From contig JAIPMN010000699.1 in assembly GCA_020650975.1 (NCBI GenBank), forward strand, positions 6,994-31,764: 24,771 nucleotides of DNA. Direction: 5' to 3'. Positions within the stretch are counted from its first letter, which is position 1. Each line of letters opens with the position of its first letter. Both the position numbers and the translations under genes were made by a program. This document shows positions 20,901 through 24,771 of this stretch, piece by piece. Source of the DNA: Apostichopus californicus (taxonomy: Eukaryota; Echinodermata; Holothuroidea; Aspidochirotida; Stichopodidae). The notes beneath the pieces are model-generated. The model was not told the origin of the DNA. It ran no database searches and saw only the letters and a program-made list of their open reading frames with translations.

Positions 20901-21749
20901 GAATATGACAAACAAGAAAATTGCCTCAACCACTTAAATTTTGTATAAGTCGATCAAATGCAGAACTTTACAATTAAGTGGCATATTACAGATCCACTTT
21001 GCTTAAATAACATCTGCACTTTTAGATCATATCTGTACTATAGACTTATTGATACCTTATACAAACCTTAGAAATTACCCAGACTGAGTAAAAGTTGCAT
21101 TGCTTCAGTCCATACTTTATACCAAAAGATAATTTACATCTAAGCTGGTTCATATTCTTAGTAAAACTCAATGGCAAGTAAGGGTATTAATGTGGAAAAA
21201 GTAATTAGACACCTCCAAATTTAATAGTTATAGCAGCCTCCACATACTAAAACATGTGAAGAAAGGTGTTCTGAGCTTTAGACACTATTTTTGGTATATA
21301 TTCTGCAAAAAATTGTATGTACAACTACGTAAATTTATTGATAATTATAAATTAACATGTTATGAAGTAACAATCTGTCAAACATTAAAGCCTAGTCTGG
21401 GCATAAATTACAACATAATCACTGAACCAAGTCGCATTGAATATGTTTGGTACAGTACTTATGAAACTTCCTCTTTCACAAGTTCTTCAACTATTTTCGC
21501 ACTTCATAGACCTACTACACACTATAAACAACGTACCCTCTACAGAAGGCTCAAAACTGTGTTACTCTAAGTCAGGCTTAGTACTGTTCTTGCACCAAGT
21601 ACGAACTAAGGTCGACTTACTTGCCCGGGATTCTCGCGTTTCCCAAATTCTACGTTGAACACACCAGGTTGAATTATTACTGATATAGTCTCTTGAAGGC
21701 ATATCATGTAAAAGAACAATAAAATTGGGTAACCTTTTGGAGAAAACAT
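2893..21749 (-). CDS. TMEM87: TMEM87-family GOLD-domain seven-transmembrane protein, complete, 16 coding exons
   Basis: The spliced product is 531 residues; from memory human TMEM87A is about 555. Seen: signal peptide (residues 1-24), lumenal GOLD-type domain (about 25-236), seven hydrophobic segments (about 237-470) and an acidic tail. Diagnostic stretches line up with human TMEM87A as I recall it: KGPHGYL (human KGPYEYL), SSLAR..LIVSIGYCI (SLAR..IIVSLGYGI), IIQTMKML (LTQTMKLL) and ILFRPSGDKQRF (VLWRPSANNQRF). All 15 junctions agree in phase. Known for the family: TMEM87 proteins sit in the Golgi, are structurally related to Wntless, and have been linked to Golgi pH control, cation conductance, mechanosensing and endosome-to-Golgi retrieval. 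Which role holds here is unknown. The ATG at 21749 is the first after an in-frame TAG at 21792-21794 and has A at -3. Exons: 21621-21749, 20545-20623, 19365-19483, 17223-17372, 15393-15407, 14384-14407, 13024-13053, 11538-11637, 11228-11289, 10213-10333, 8427-8589, 7550-7643, 5489-5560, 4800-4967, 4317-4500, 2893-2978. Confidence 0.93.
2979..4316 (-). other. TMEM87 intron 15
   Basis: GT-AG intron of 1338 nt, AT-rich. I see no other feature in it. Confidence 0.85.
4317..4500 (-). CDS. TMEM87: TMEM87 exon 15: TM7 and acidic cytosolic tail
   Basis: 184 nt, phase 0 to 1, encoding residues 443-503. AIWPILFSGIVVVVMILFRP is TM7 and matches human AIWRLLFSMILFVIMVLWRP. KQRFVYVPLEQ follows, then an acidic run of Glu and Asp like the human EEEEEDEQKE tail. 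The acceptor is TTTTTTTCAG and the donor is TTTCG|GTGAGT. Confidence 0.97.
4800..4967 (-). CDS. TMEM87: TMEM87 exon 14: QTMK motif and TM6
   Basis: 168 nt, phase 0 to 0, encoding residues 387-442. IIQTMKMLLSKSEMVKF matches human LTQTMKLLKLRRNIVKL. FWLYVYFTCSSLLCFCFSLA is TM6. The 3' splice site is AC rather than AG. The donor is GTG|GTAAGT. Confidence 0.94.
4968..5488 (-). other. TMEM87: Intron 13 of TMEM87: U12-type AT-AC intron
   Basis: On the minus strand the intron begins ATATCCTTTT, identical to the U12 AT-AC donor consensus. It contains TCCTTAAC at 4987-4980, matching the branch-site consensus TTCCTTAAC at eight of nine positions, about 13 nt before the end. It ends CACAC|ATC. Splicing TGG to ATC keeps phase 0 and gives exactly the residue count between L-D and Q-T-M-K seen in human TMEM87A. 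No GT-AG pair here gives this. A C-rich block lies just inside the donor. Confidence 0.88.
5330..5346 (+). repeat. (AAT)n microsatellite inside the U12 intron
   Basis: About five to six AAT triplets, in the middle of intron 13. Confidence 0.85.
5489..5560 (-). CDS. TMEM87: TMEM87 exon 13: TM5, ends at a U12-type donor
   Basis: 72 nt, phase 0 to 0, encoding residues 363-386. MTHLLALAVLDLLILYW aligns with human LASLAFIPLAFLDTALCWW. The acceptor is TTCTCCGTAG. No GT follows the exon; the sequence TGG|ATATCCTTTT is a perfect minor-spliceosome donor. Confidence 0.9.
5561..7549 (-). other. TMEM87 intron 12
   Basis: GT-AG intron of 1989 nt, nearly half of it the 30-bp satellite. The rest is plain AT-rich sequence. 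Confidence 0.88.
5955..6802. repeat. 30-bp satellite, 28 copies, in TMEM87 intron 12
   Basis: There are 28 head-to-tail copies of a unit containing AAAGTTACATATTAGAAACA followed by a variable TTGAGGTTAT-like end. Most copies are exactly 30 bp; a few are 31. Variant ends (GAGG, GAAG, GAAA, AAGGG) recur, and two AAGGG copies about 214 bp apart suggest expansion by a seven-unit block. Because 30 is divisible by 3, the minus strand stays open as a 10-residue repeat (NFITSMFLIC), which is not a gene. Confidence 0.97.
7550..7643 (-). CDS. TMEM87: TMEM87 exon 12: TM4
   Basis: 94 nt, phase 2 to 0, encoding the end of codon 331 and residues 332-362. LGTYLYRVILTGGVYFVL lines up with the human LHKVVVAGALYLLF segment with no gap from exon 11. 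The acceptor follows an 11-T tract; the donor is GAT|GTGAGT. Confidence 0.93.
7644..8426 (-). other. TMEM87 intron 11
   Basis: GT-AG intron of 783 nt with an (AT)n tract near its middle. Nothing else is recognised. Confidence 0.88.
8155..8175. repeat. (AT)n microsatellite
   Basis: About ten AT dinucleotides in TMEM87 intron 11. Confidence 0.9.
8427..8589 (-). CDS. TMEM87: TMEM87 exon 11: end of TM2 and TM3, SLAR motif
   Basis: 163 nt, phase 1 to 2, encoding residues 277-330. GLIEKISFLVKFQHMNAVG corresponds to human GMLEKAVFYAEFQNIRYKG; SSLARCLFLIVSIGYCI corresponds to the SLAR..GYGI block. The acceptor CATGCATTGCAG is strong; the donor is ACGAG|GTAACA. The open frame runs on upstream to 8800, but that part is intron. 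Confidence 0.96.
8987..9004 (+). repeat. (AAG)6 microsatellite
   Basis: Six AAG-type triplets in TMEM87 intron 10, followed by A-rich purine sequence. Confidence 0.9.
9363..9384 (+). repeat. Second copy of the dispersed 22-bp palindromic repeat
   Basis: It is identical to the reverse complement of 77-98. It lies in TMEM87 intron 10, followed by ATATCAGG. No longer homology is seen around it. Confidence 0.8.
10213..10333 (-). CDS. TMEM87: TMEM87 exon 10: TM1 and first part of TM2
   Basis: 121 nt, phase 0 to 1, encoding residues 237-276. FYAVMSGVYILFCFTWVLLL is TM1. A basic loop (CRHRQNH) and the start of TM2 (AWIGTILFV) follow. Spacing from the preceding PLL motif to the W-I-G motif equals that of human TMEM87A. 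The donor is GTAG|GTAAGT. Confidence 0.94.
10334..11227 (-). other. TMEM87 intron 9
   Basis: GT-AG intron of 894 nt. Nothing further is seen in it. Confidence 0.88.
11228..11289 (-). CDS. TMEM87: TMEM87 exon 9: last GOLD strand and lead into TM1
   Basis: 62 nt, phase 1 to 0, encoding residues 216-236. KVDLKGPHGYLSTYQYPLL matches the human EVKGPYEYLTLEDYPL block, one of the clearest signatures in the gene. The acceptor is TTATTTTCAG and the donor is AAAG|GTAACT. Confidence 0.95.
11538..11637 (-). CDS. TMEM87: TMEM87 exon 8: C-terminal part of GOLD domain
   Basis: 100 nt, phase 0 to 1, encoding residues 183-215 plus one base. MSGPYLLTLELNI aligns with the DAPYIFIVHIGIS strand of human TMEM87A. 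The acceptor is ATTTTTAG and the donor is AAAG|GTCAGT. Confidence 0.92.
11638..13023 (-). other. TMEM87 intron 7
   Basis: GT-AG intron of 1386 nt containing the minisatellite of about 48 bp. No other feature is recognised. Confidence 0.85.
12214..12722. repeat. Minisatellite of about 48 bp, 10 copies, in TMEM87 intron 7
   Basis: Ten copies carry the core TTAGTATGGGTATCGTTA (some TTTGGG or TATAGG), then a variable ATACATGAT spacer, ATATAGACC and CCACTTTAA. Unit length varies between about 44 and 52 bp through indels in the spacer. The first and last copies are the most diverged, as is usual at array edges. Confidence 0.93.
13024..13053 (-). CDS. TMEM87: TMEM87 exon 7: 30-nt microexon (RAQVATVTDE)
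   Basis: Ten codons, phase 0 to 0, with acceptor CTCTTCCACAG and donor GAG|GTATGA. It encodes residues 173-182. It runs on sensibly into exon 8 (TVTDE followed by PAVDD), consistent with an acidic linker before the last GOLD strands. Confidence 0.7.
13054..14383 (-). other. TMEM87 intron 6
   Basis: GT-AG intron of 1330 nt with the 43-bp duplication near its 5' end. The minus-strand open frame 13886-14158 has no exon signals. Confidence 0.75.
14226..14311. repeat. Tandem duplication of a 43-bp unit
   Basis: AGGTTGTGTGTGTG followed by ..ATTGGTATGCA occurs twice in a row in TMEM87 intron 6. The open frames on both strands here are by-products of this repeat. Confidence 0.8.
14384..14407 (-). 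CDS. TMEM87: TMEM87 exon 6: 24-nt microexon (NFAARSHE)
   Basis: Eight codons, phase 0 to 0, with acceptor TTTTTTAAACAG and donor GAG|GTGAGTG. It encodes residues 165-172 in the variable lumenal linker. Both splice sites are good and the exon is frame-neutral. Confidence 0.65.
14408..15392 (-). other. TMEM87 intron 5
   Basis: GT-AG intron of 985 nt. It has a short GGTTGTRTCCA repeat (about 14644-14672) and a poly-T tract near 14985. Otherwise unremarkable. Confidence 0.7.
15393..15407 (-). CDS. TMEM87: TMEM87 exon 5: 15-nt microexon (GLSTE)
   Basis: Five codons, phase 0 to 0, between TTGAATTCAG and a strong donor GAG|GTAAGAG. It lies in the right order and strand between exons 4 and 6 and would extend the lumenal linker (residues 160-164). 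Skipping it keeps the frame, so alternative inclusion is possible. There is too little sequence for homology support. Confidence 0.6.
15408..17222 (-). other. TMEM87 intron 4
   Basis: GT-AG intron of 1815 nt carrying the SINE. Just before the SINE, AATTTTCTGTAA-like units repeat (16855-16900). A C-rich tract lies at about 16229-16248. Confidence 0.75.
16905..17165 (+). mobile_element. tRNA-derived SINE in TMEM87 intron 4
   Basis: An RNA polymerase III box A (TAGCCTAGTGG, 16918-16928) and box B (GGTTCGATTCC, 16962-16972) lie 44 bp apart, as in tRNA genes. A GC-richer unrelated body of about 150 bp follows, with a (CATA)n-like tail (17129-17162). The pairing arms of a cloverleaf are degraded, so this is not a working tRNA gene. 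I could not find a clear target-site duplication. The family is not identified. Confidence 0.82.
17223..17372 (-). CDS. TMEM87: TMEM87 exon 4: lumenal domain, second glycosylation site
   Basis: 150 nt, phase 0 to 0, encoding residues 110-159. The acceptor TTCTTGTTTCAG is strong; the donor is GCA|GTAAGG. It contains an N-S-T sequon and is rich in Tyr and Ser/Thr. The equivalent human segment leads into the variable lumenal linker, so sequence identity falls off here. Confidence 0.88.
17373..19364 (-). other. TMEM87 intron 3
   Basis: GT-AG intron of 1992 nt. A segment at about 18070-18560 is GC-richer than its surroundings and may be an old inserted element. No family is recognised. Confidence 0.8.
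19365..19483 (-). CDS. TMEM87: TMEM87 exon 3: lumenal domain with N-glycosylation site and conserved Cys
   Basis: 119 nt, phase 1 to 0, encoding residues 70-109. The acceptor is ATCCAG|ACAC. A second AG six bases downstream (CACTAG) would break the phase from exon 2, so I rejected it. N-V-T is a glycosylation sequon. GWMLRYTQCEEMY matches the ITWYLKSADCYNE region of human TMEM87A, including the cysteine. The donor is TTT|GTAAGT. Confidence 0.92.
19682..19740. repeat. Tandem duplication of a 29-bp unit
   Basis: TTATAAAA.GCACCTCTGG, with flanking GGACTCCCCC, occurs twice at an offset of 29 bp, just upstream of the LINE fragment. Confidence 0.75.
19771..19963 (+). mobile_element. LINE 3' end fragment: C-terminus of reverse-transcriptase ORF plus ATT tail
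   Basis: Frame 19771-19875 reads LWNSIPEHVKIFNTVNGF and then KSSLKTYLFTKAYRLI before a stop. This is the WNSLP...FK..LKTHLF signature found at the C-terminus of many L2/CR1/Jockey-like LINE ORF2 proteins. A short 3' UTR with GGCGCTTTATAAA and an (ATT)n tail follows, typical of such elements. The element is 5'-truncated and inactive. It lies in intron 2, antisense to TMEM87. Confidence 0.78.
20463..20532. repeat. Perfect inverted repeat, 27-bp arms, 16-bp loop
   Basis: The arms at 20463-20489 and 20506-20532 are exact reverse complements, and a few more pairs could form in the loop. The hairpin lies in TMEM87 intron 2, starting 12 nt beyond the exon 2 edge in the direction of transcription. 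It may be a small palindromic MITE relic or a structured intronic element. Confidence 0.93.
20545..20623 (-). CDS. TMEM87: TMEM87 exon 2: GOLD-domain strand region
   Basis: 79 nt, phase 0 to 1, between TTACAG and G|GTAAGT. It encodes residues 44-69 and the first base of codon 70. KSLFAKTTVKISV corresponds to KILFRNTTIFLKF in human TMEM87A. A strong hairpin (20463-20532) lies in the intron 12 nt beyond its donor edge. Confidence 0.9.
20624..21620 (-). other. TMEM87 intron 1
   Basis: GT-AG intron of 997 nt. The plus-strand open frame 21256-21570 is antisense and lacks coding features. Nothing else is seen. Confidence 0.85.
21621..21749 (-). CDS. TMEM87: TMEM87 exon 1: start codon, signal peptide, start of GOLD domain
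   Basis: This exon encodes residues 1-43. It starts MFSPKGYPILLFFYMICLQ, a short positive N-terminus followed by a hydrophobic core, as expected of a signal peptide. It continues to GKRENPGQ and ends at CAA|GTAAGT in phase 0. The open frame extends to 21791 only from a TTG, so the ATG at 21749 is the eukaryotic start. Confidence 0.88.
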
Positions 21750-22355
21750 TTTCGTCAATATACTAACGACTTTATATCCAAATAGTATCAACTATCATAT
21801 TACATTCATATTCCCCTTTATAAAAAATAGTCATGGTTTACTCAAGCAATCGTACATGCGTCATTGAATTTGCGTCAACGGGAAGAAAGGAAAGGAAGGA
21901 GACGAGATCAAACTTCGAAAGAAATCCCAGAGTAAATCGTCTCTCTGGCATGCAATATTCTTGTGATTGCAAATATATAGCTACGAATGAGAAAATACTT
22001 CAGCTTCCCCTATGACCCCTCCCAGATCCTCCTCCTGCCCTGCAAAATGAAGTTCTAACAGTGCTAAGCGCACATGACTGTAATTTTCAGATTGTTGACA
22101 TTTTGCTATATGTGTGTAAGGTCGTCAATATGACTTTAGCCAATCGAGTTGCTCAATTATTCAATGGCCACGCCTCTCATTAAATTTGAACACATCCTCA
22201 TATTTGAAGTACACTGAAAGACTGCTCCTTTGCTGAATTGTGAGATGTATATTTGCAATGACATGTGCACATACTTGCAACGAAGCCAATCGTTTGAGCA
22301 ATTCTAATACAGTTCTAGGTTACAGACTTAATTATTAGCGCCGTTTTGTAGTGAA
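21750..22355. promoter_or_regulatory. Putative bidirectional promoter between TMEM87 and the plus-strand gene
   Basis: The 606 bp between the two divergent start codons carries two identical GCCAATCG elements (22139-22146 and 22285-22292), which fit NF-Y CCAAT boxes, and a GGCCACGCC element near 22165. No TATA box is clearly placed. Both 5' UTRs must lie here unless there are upstream non-coding exons. Confidence 0.55.
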
Positions 22356-22382
22356 ATGGGCGTTCGCAGTCTAAAAGATATG
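22356..22382 (+). CDS. Unknown plus-strand gene, exon 1 (MGVRSLKDM)
   Basis: Nine codons from the ATG to ATG|GTAAGAAG, a strong donor, ending in phase 0. The good Kozak context and upstream in-frame stop support this as the translation start. Confidence 0.65.
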
Positions 22383-24771
22383 GTAAGAAGAAGACGTTCA
22401 TAGGAACATCGTAATTTTAACTTTTTAATAGTTCATTATCTAGAACACGTTAGGGGGAGTCACTTTGAATTCGTTTGAGTGAACATGTCACTCAATGCAC
22501 ATTGCGTATGCAGCGCACACATCATGTTAGGTTAATATGTTTTAGGCCTACAACAGGAATGACTTGTACTAAGTAGAAATCGTAACAATCATTAGTCTGA
22601 GTGCGTAGAAGAGGTGACAACTGCAGTACTACGTCATGTATTAGTGACACAAATAGTGCTCCAACAATGAAATTGAGGAAAAAAAGAAAAAAGTCTACAT
22701 TTCAACCTCTATACTAGAAAACCAATGATTCCACTTGGGTTAGGCCTATACTGTACAGCCATAATACCTTTCTTTTGTTTTACTGAATGTTCCCTTGAAA
22801 GTCAGTAAATGCTGCACTGTTATTTTCATTATTAAAAATAGATGCACTTCTGATGCATGAACCCAAAATATGGACATCTGCAACCCTCACCCCCCCCCCC
22901 CCAACGCCTTAAGACTATAGTACCAAACCATTATATCTTGCCCTATACTGTAATGTAAATTGACTGTCCTAGTTTTTCGTCAATTAACAAAAACAGGCTC
23001 AGTTAACTTCGAACATGACATACATTATAGACGTTCCCAGCATTATACTATATTAAACAATGGACGTCAGACCATGGTACCTGAACTTATTGTACGTCTT
23101 CGAGTGATGCACAGTGACCATGATGACCACTTGAGGCACTGACTGACCATGTGCTGTACGGAAAATCGCAAATACTCATCCATCAGTCTGTACCGTTAAA
23201 TTGCTTAGCCTGGCAGTTTGAGCTATATTAGCAGACAAATTATATTTTAAAAACTTGCTAAGTTGCTATTGATTTATACCTCAGTTGATGTATTACTTTT
23301 GAAATGAAATTTTGCCTCAATAACATGAGCACCTGCAAGAAGTTAAGTACAAGTTTTTTGGACTGGCCTCATAGCTAACAAAATTTATACAACTCCAGGG
23401 CATGTGATTTTTGACATACAGTACAATGTGTTTTTTATTTTTTCTCCCTTCTTTTTAATGCTTCAAGGCATTTTCAGGGGCAACAGAAGACAACAATGGT
23501 TTCAGTTCAAGTGATGATGAAAGGGATGAAGAAGTTGATACAACCCCCTTCAGTATAACCTGGTGAGCATATGTGATGAGAACAAGGGGAGGTCAGGGTC
23601 CTCAAGAGTCGATGGTATGGGGCCAGTTAGGGCGCATAAGAAAATATGGTCTGAGAATACTGTATCCTGTTTTCATAATATACTTTGATTTAATTGAAGA
23701 ACGTCCTCTTGCTAAATTGACTGGGTGAAATAATGGTACTCAGTAGCAGTAGGCCACCCTGGCTCTCCATCCCTCAGCTGAAGAGAGGCTTACCACAAAG
23801 ATGCTTATATTTCAGAAGAGCTAAACAAAAAAGCAAACAAAAACAGATATCAACATAATATTTAAAAGTCTTCAAATATAAATTGCTTTGCAGTTTGCTT
23901 TTTGATGTTGATGCATGTGATATGGTTTCTTGTTCTTCTGCAGGCATGCAGGTCCATGTAATCATCTACAGAGTCCGTAATTTTCAGTGAATAATGTCTT
24001 ACACCATTCAGGGTTTGAGTCTGTTTGCTCATAGAATTGAACTCTTCTTAATATTAGTAGTGCATTGAGATCTTCCTCAAGATTCTATCACAAAATCTGA
24101 AATATGAACAAATTTATGCAGTTTCTAATGTTCCCTTTTTTTTTTATAGGCTTGATCTCTCAGAATATGGCTTTTCCGAACCATTGGGTTTGAGTGGTTT
24201 GCCAGGTAACGATCATTAGTTTTTAAATGTTCAAGGAGGGTATCACCATGGTAATGGTTGTTAAGTATATCATGTTACCAAGAGCAGAAATTACTCACTT
24301 AAAGAGAAACCCCAAATTGCCAGATGGCAAATTAGTTGTTACTTCACTGTATATGTATCGTCTTCTTTATTCCATTGACATTTTGCCCCCCCCCCCCAAA
24401 AAAAAGGGAGACAAAAACATCACCATGAGTTACATTACATGAGCACTGCCAGGAATCACATAAATTGCTGAAATCCAAGAAGTTACGTCTACAAGGCTGT
24501 TGAACATGGACAATTATTTAGACACTAGTTCATATGTCTCATTGGATTTCCTGCGATAATTACACCCCTCATCGGGAAACTACTTCTGTAATTTGTCATA
24601 TATAATGTCAGTAGGTTATAGTGATACAGTGTTTGCTAATAAATAGAAATAAATGAAAATAATAAATAAACTGAGAAAAGAATTTCTCAAACAGGTATAG
24701 ATAGATATAGTAATCTCATAACCGTGGTCTATAAACAGCATTTATCTTTACACAGAAGGTCAAATAAAAAA
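22356..24771 (+). CDS. N-terminal part of an unrecognised acidic Ser-rich protein, four exons, runs off window
   Basis: Four exons join in consistent phase: 22356-22382, 23468-23562, 24150-24205 and 24756 onward. The start ATG has G at -3 and G at +4, with an in-frame TAA at 22329. The product begins MGVRSLKDM. An acidic, serine-rich stretch (SSSDDERDEEVD) follows, then TPFSITWLDLSEYGFSEP and LGLSGLPEGQIKK at the window edge, 65 residues in all. No signal peptide or membrane segment is seen. The Ser-Asp-Asp-Glu cluster is a plausible CK2 site (inference). I do not recognise the family; further exons lie outside. It is transcribed divergently from TMEM87, with which it may share a promoter. 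Confidence 0.68.
22383..23467 (+). other. Intron 1 of the unknown plus-strand gene
   Basis: GT-AG interval of 1085 nt with the poly-C tract at 22890. A further exon hidden here cannot be excluded, but none is needed for phase. Confidence 0.6.
22890..22902 (+). repeat. Poly-C tract (13 C)
   Basis: Homopolymer in intron 1 of the plus-strand gene. Its length may be a sequencing estimate. Confidence 0.85.
23468..23562 (+). CDS. Unknown plus-strand gene, exon 2 (acidic Ser-rich)
   Basis: 95 nt, phase 0 to 2. The acceptor lies in TTCTTTTTAATGCTTCAAG and the donor is TG|GTGAGC. It encodes AFSGATEDNNGFSSSDDERD and then EEVDTTPFSIT. An alternative AG ten bases later (TTTTCAG) would break the phase with exon 1. 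Confidence 0.72.
23563..24149 (+). other. Intron 2 of the unknown plus-strand gene
   Basis: GT-AG interval of 587 nt. No other feature is seen. Confidence 0.65.
24150..24205 (+). CDS. Unknown plus-strand gene, exon 3
   Basis: 56 nt, phase 2 to 1, after a 10-T tract and ATAG, ending CCAG|GTAACG. It completes a TGG codon and encodes LDLSEYGFSEPLGLSGLP. The matching phase on both sides supports it. Confidence 0.72.
24206..24755 (+). other. Intron 3 of the unknown plus-strand gene
   Basis: GT-AG interval of 550 nt with the poly-C/poly-A tract. No other feature is seen. Confidence 0.5.
24386..24405 (+). repeat. Poly-C (12) then poly-A (8)
   Basis: Adjacent homopolymers in intron 3 of the plus-strand gene. 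Confidence 0.85.
24756..24771 (+). CDS. Unknown plus-strand gene, start of exon 4 (partial)
   Basis: The acceptor TTTATCTTTACACAG lies at the end of the window, and the first bases continue the phase-1 frame as E-G-Q-I-K-K. Only 16 nt are visible. Confidence 0.45.

Noticed and set aside
21256..21658. Two overlapping plus-strand open frames of 104 and 73 codons
   Set aside because: Antisense to TMEM87 intron 1 and exon 1, mutually overlapping in different frames, with no coding features.
24150..24205. Similarity of LDLSEYGF...GLP to the LDFSLHGFEHLYGIP motif of glucosidase II/GANC, a TMEM87A neighbour in human
   Set aside because: The match is short and gapped. The preceding 41 residues do not resemble the long N-terminal domain expected, so I treat it as chance.

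Overview
This is AT-rich animal nuclear DNA: long introns, GT-AG splice sites, one AT-AC intron, microsatellites, a tRNA-derived SINE and a LINE remnant. There are no bacterial-style operons; the only long open frames are exons or low-complexity artefacts. The repeated AGGCCTA motif (near 21, 922, 22545 and 22743) and the overall texture suggest a marine invertebrate deuterostome such as an echinoderm. That is an impression, not a demonstrated placement.

Most of the window (2893-21749, minus strand) is one complete gene for a TMEM87-type protein, a Golgi GOLD-domain seven-transmembrane protein. I traced 16 coding exons by hand. All splice phases agree, and the exons sum to 1596 nt, or 531 residues plus stop. 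The order is signal peptide, lumenal GOLD domain with two N-glycosylation sites, a linker built from three in-frame microexons (15, 24 and 30 nt), seven transmembrane segments, and a short acidic cytosolic tail.

The most striking structural detail is intron 13 (4968-5488). It has the hallmarks of a U12-type AT-AC intron: ATATCCTTT donor, TCCTTAAC branch site and AC acceptor. Only this splice choice keeps the protein in register with vertebrate TMEM87.

Head to head with this gene, 606 bp away, a second gene begins on the plus strand at 22356. Four exons are visible, the last running off the window. They encode an acidic, serine-rich N-terminus that I do not recognise. The 606 bp between the two start codons carries two identical GCCAATCG elements and is probably a shared bidirectional promoter.

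The introns hold the repeats: a 28-copy 30-bp satellite (5955-6802), a 10-copy minisatellite of about 48 bp (12214-12722), a SINE (about 16905-17165), a LINE C-terminal relic (19771-19963) and a perfect 27-bp-arm hairpin (20463-20532). The left end (1-2892) lies downstream of TMEM87. It contains probable 3' UTR, one candidate terminal exon (1758-1880), and otherwise sequence in which I see no genes.
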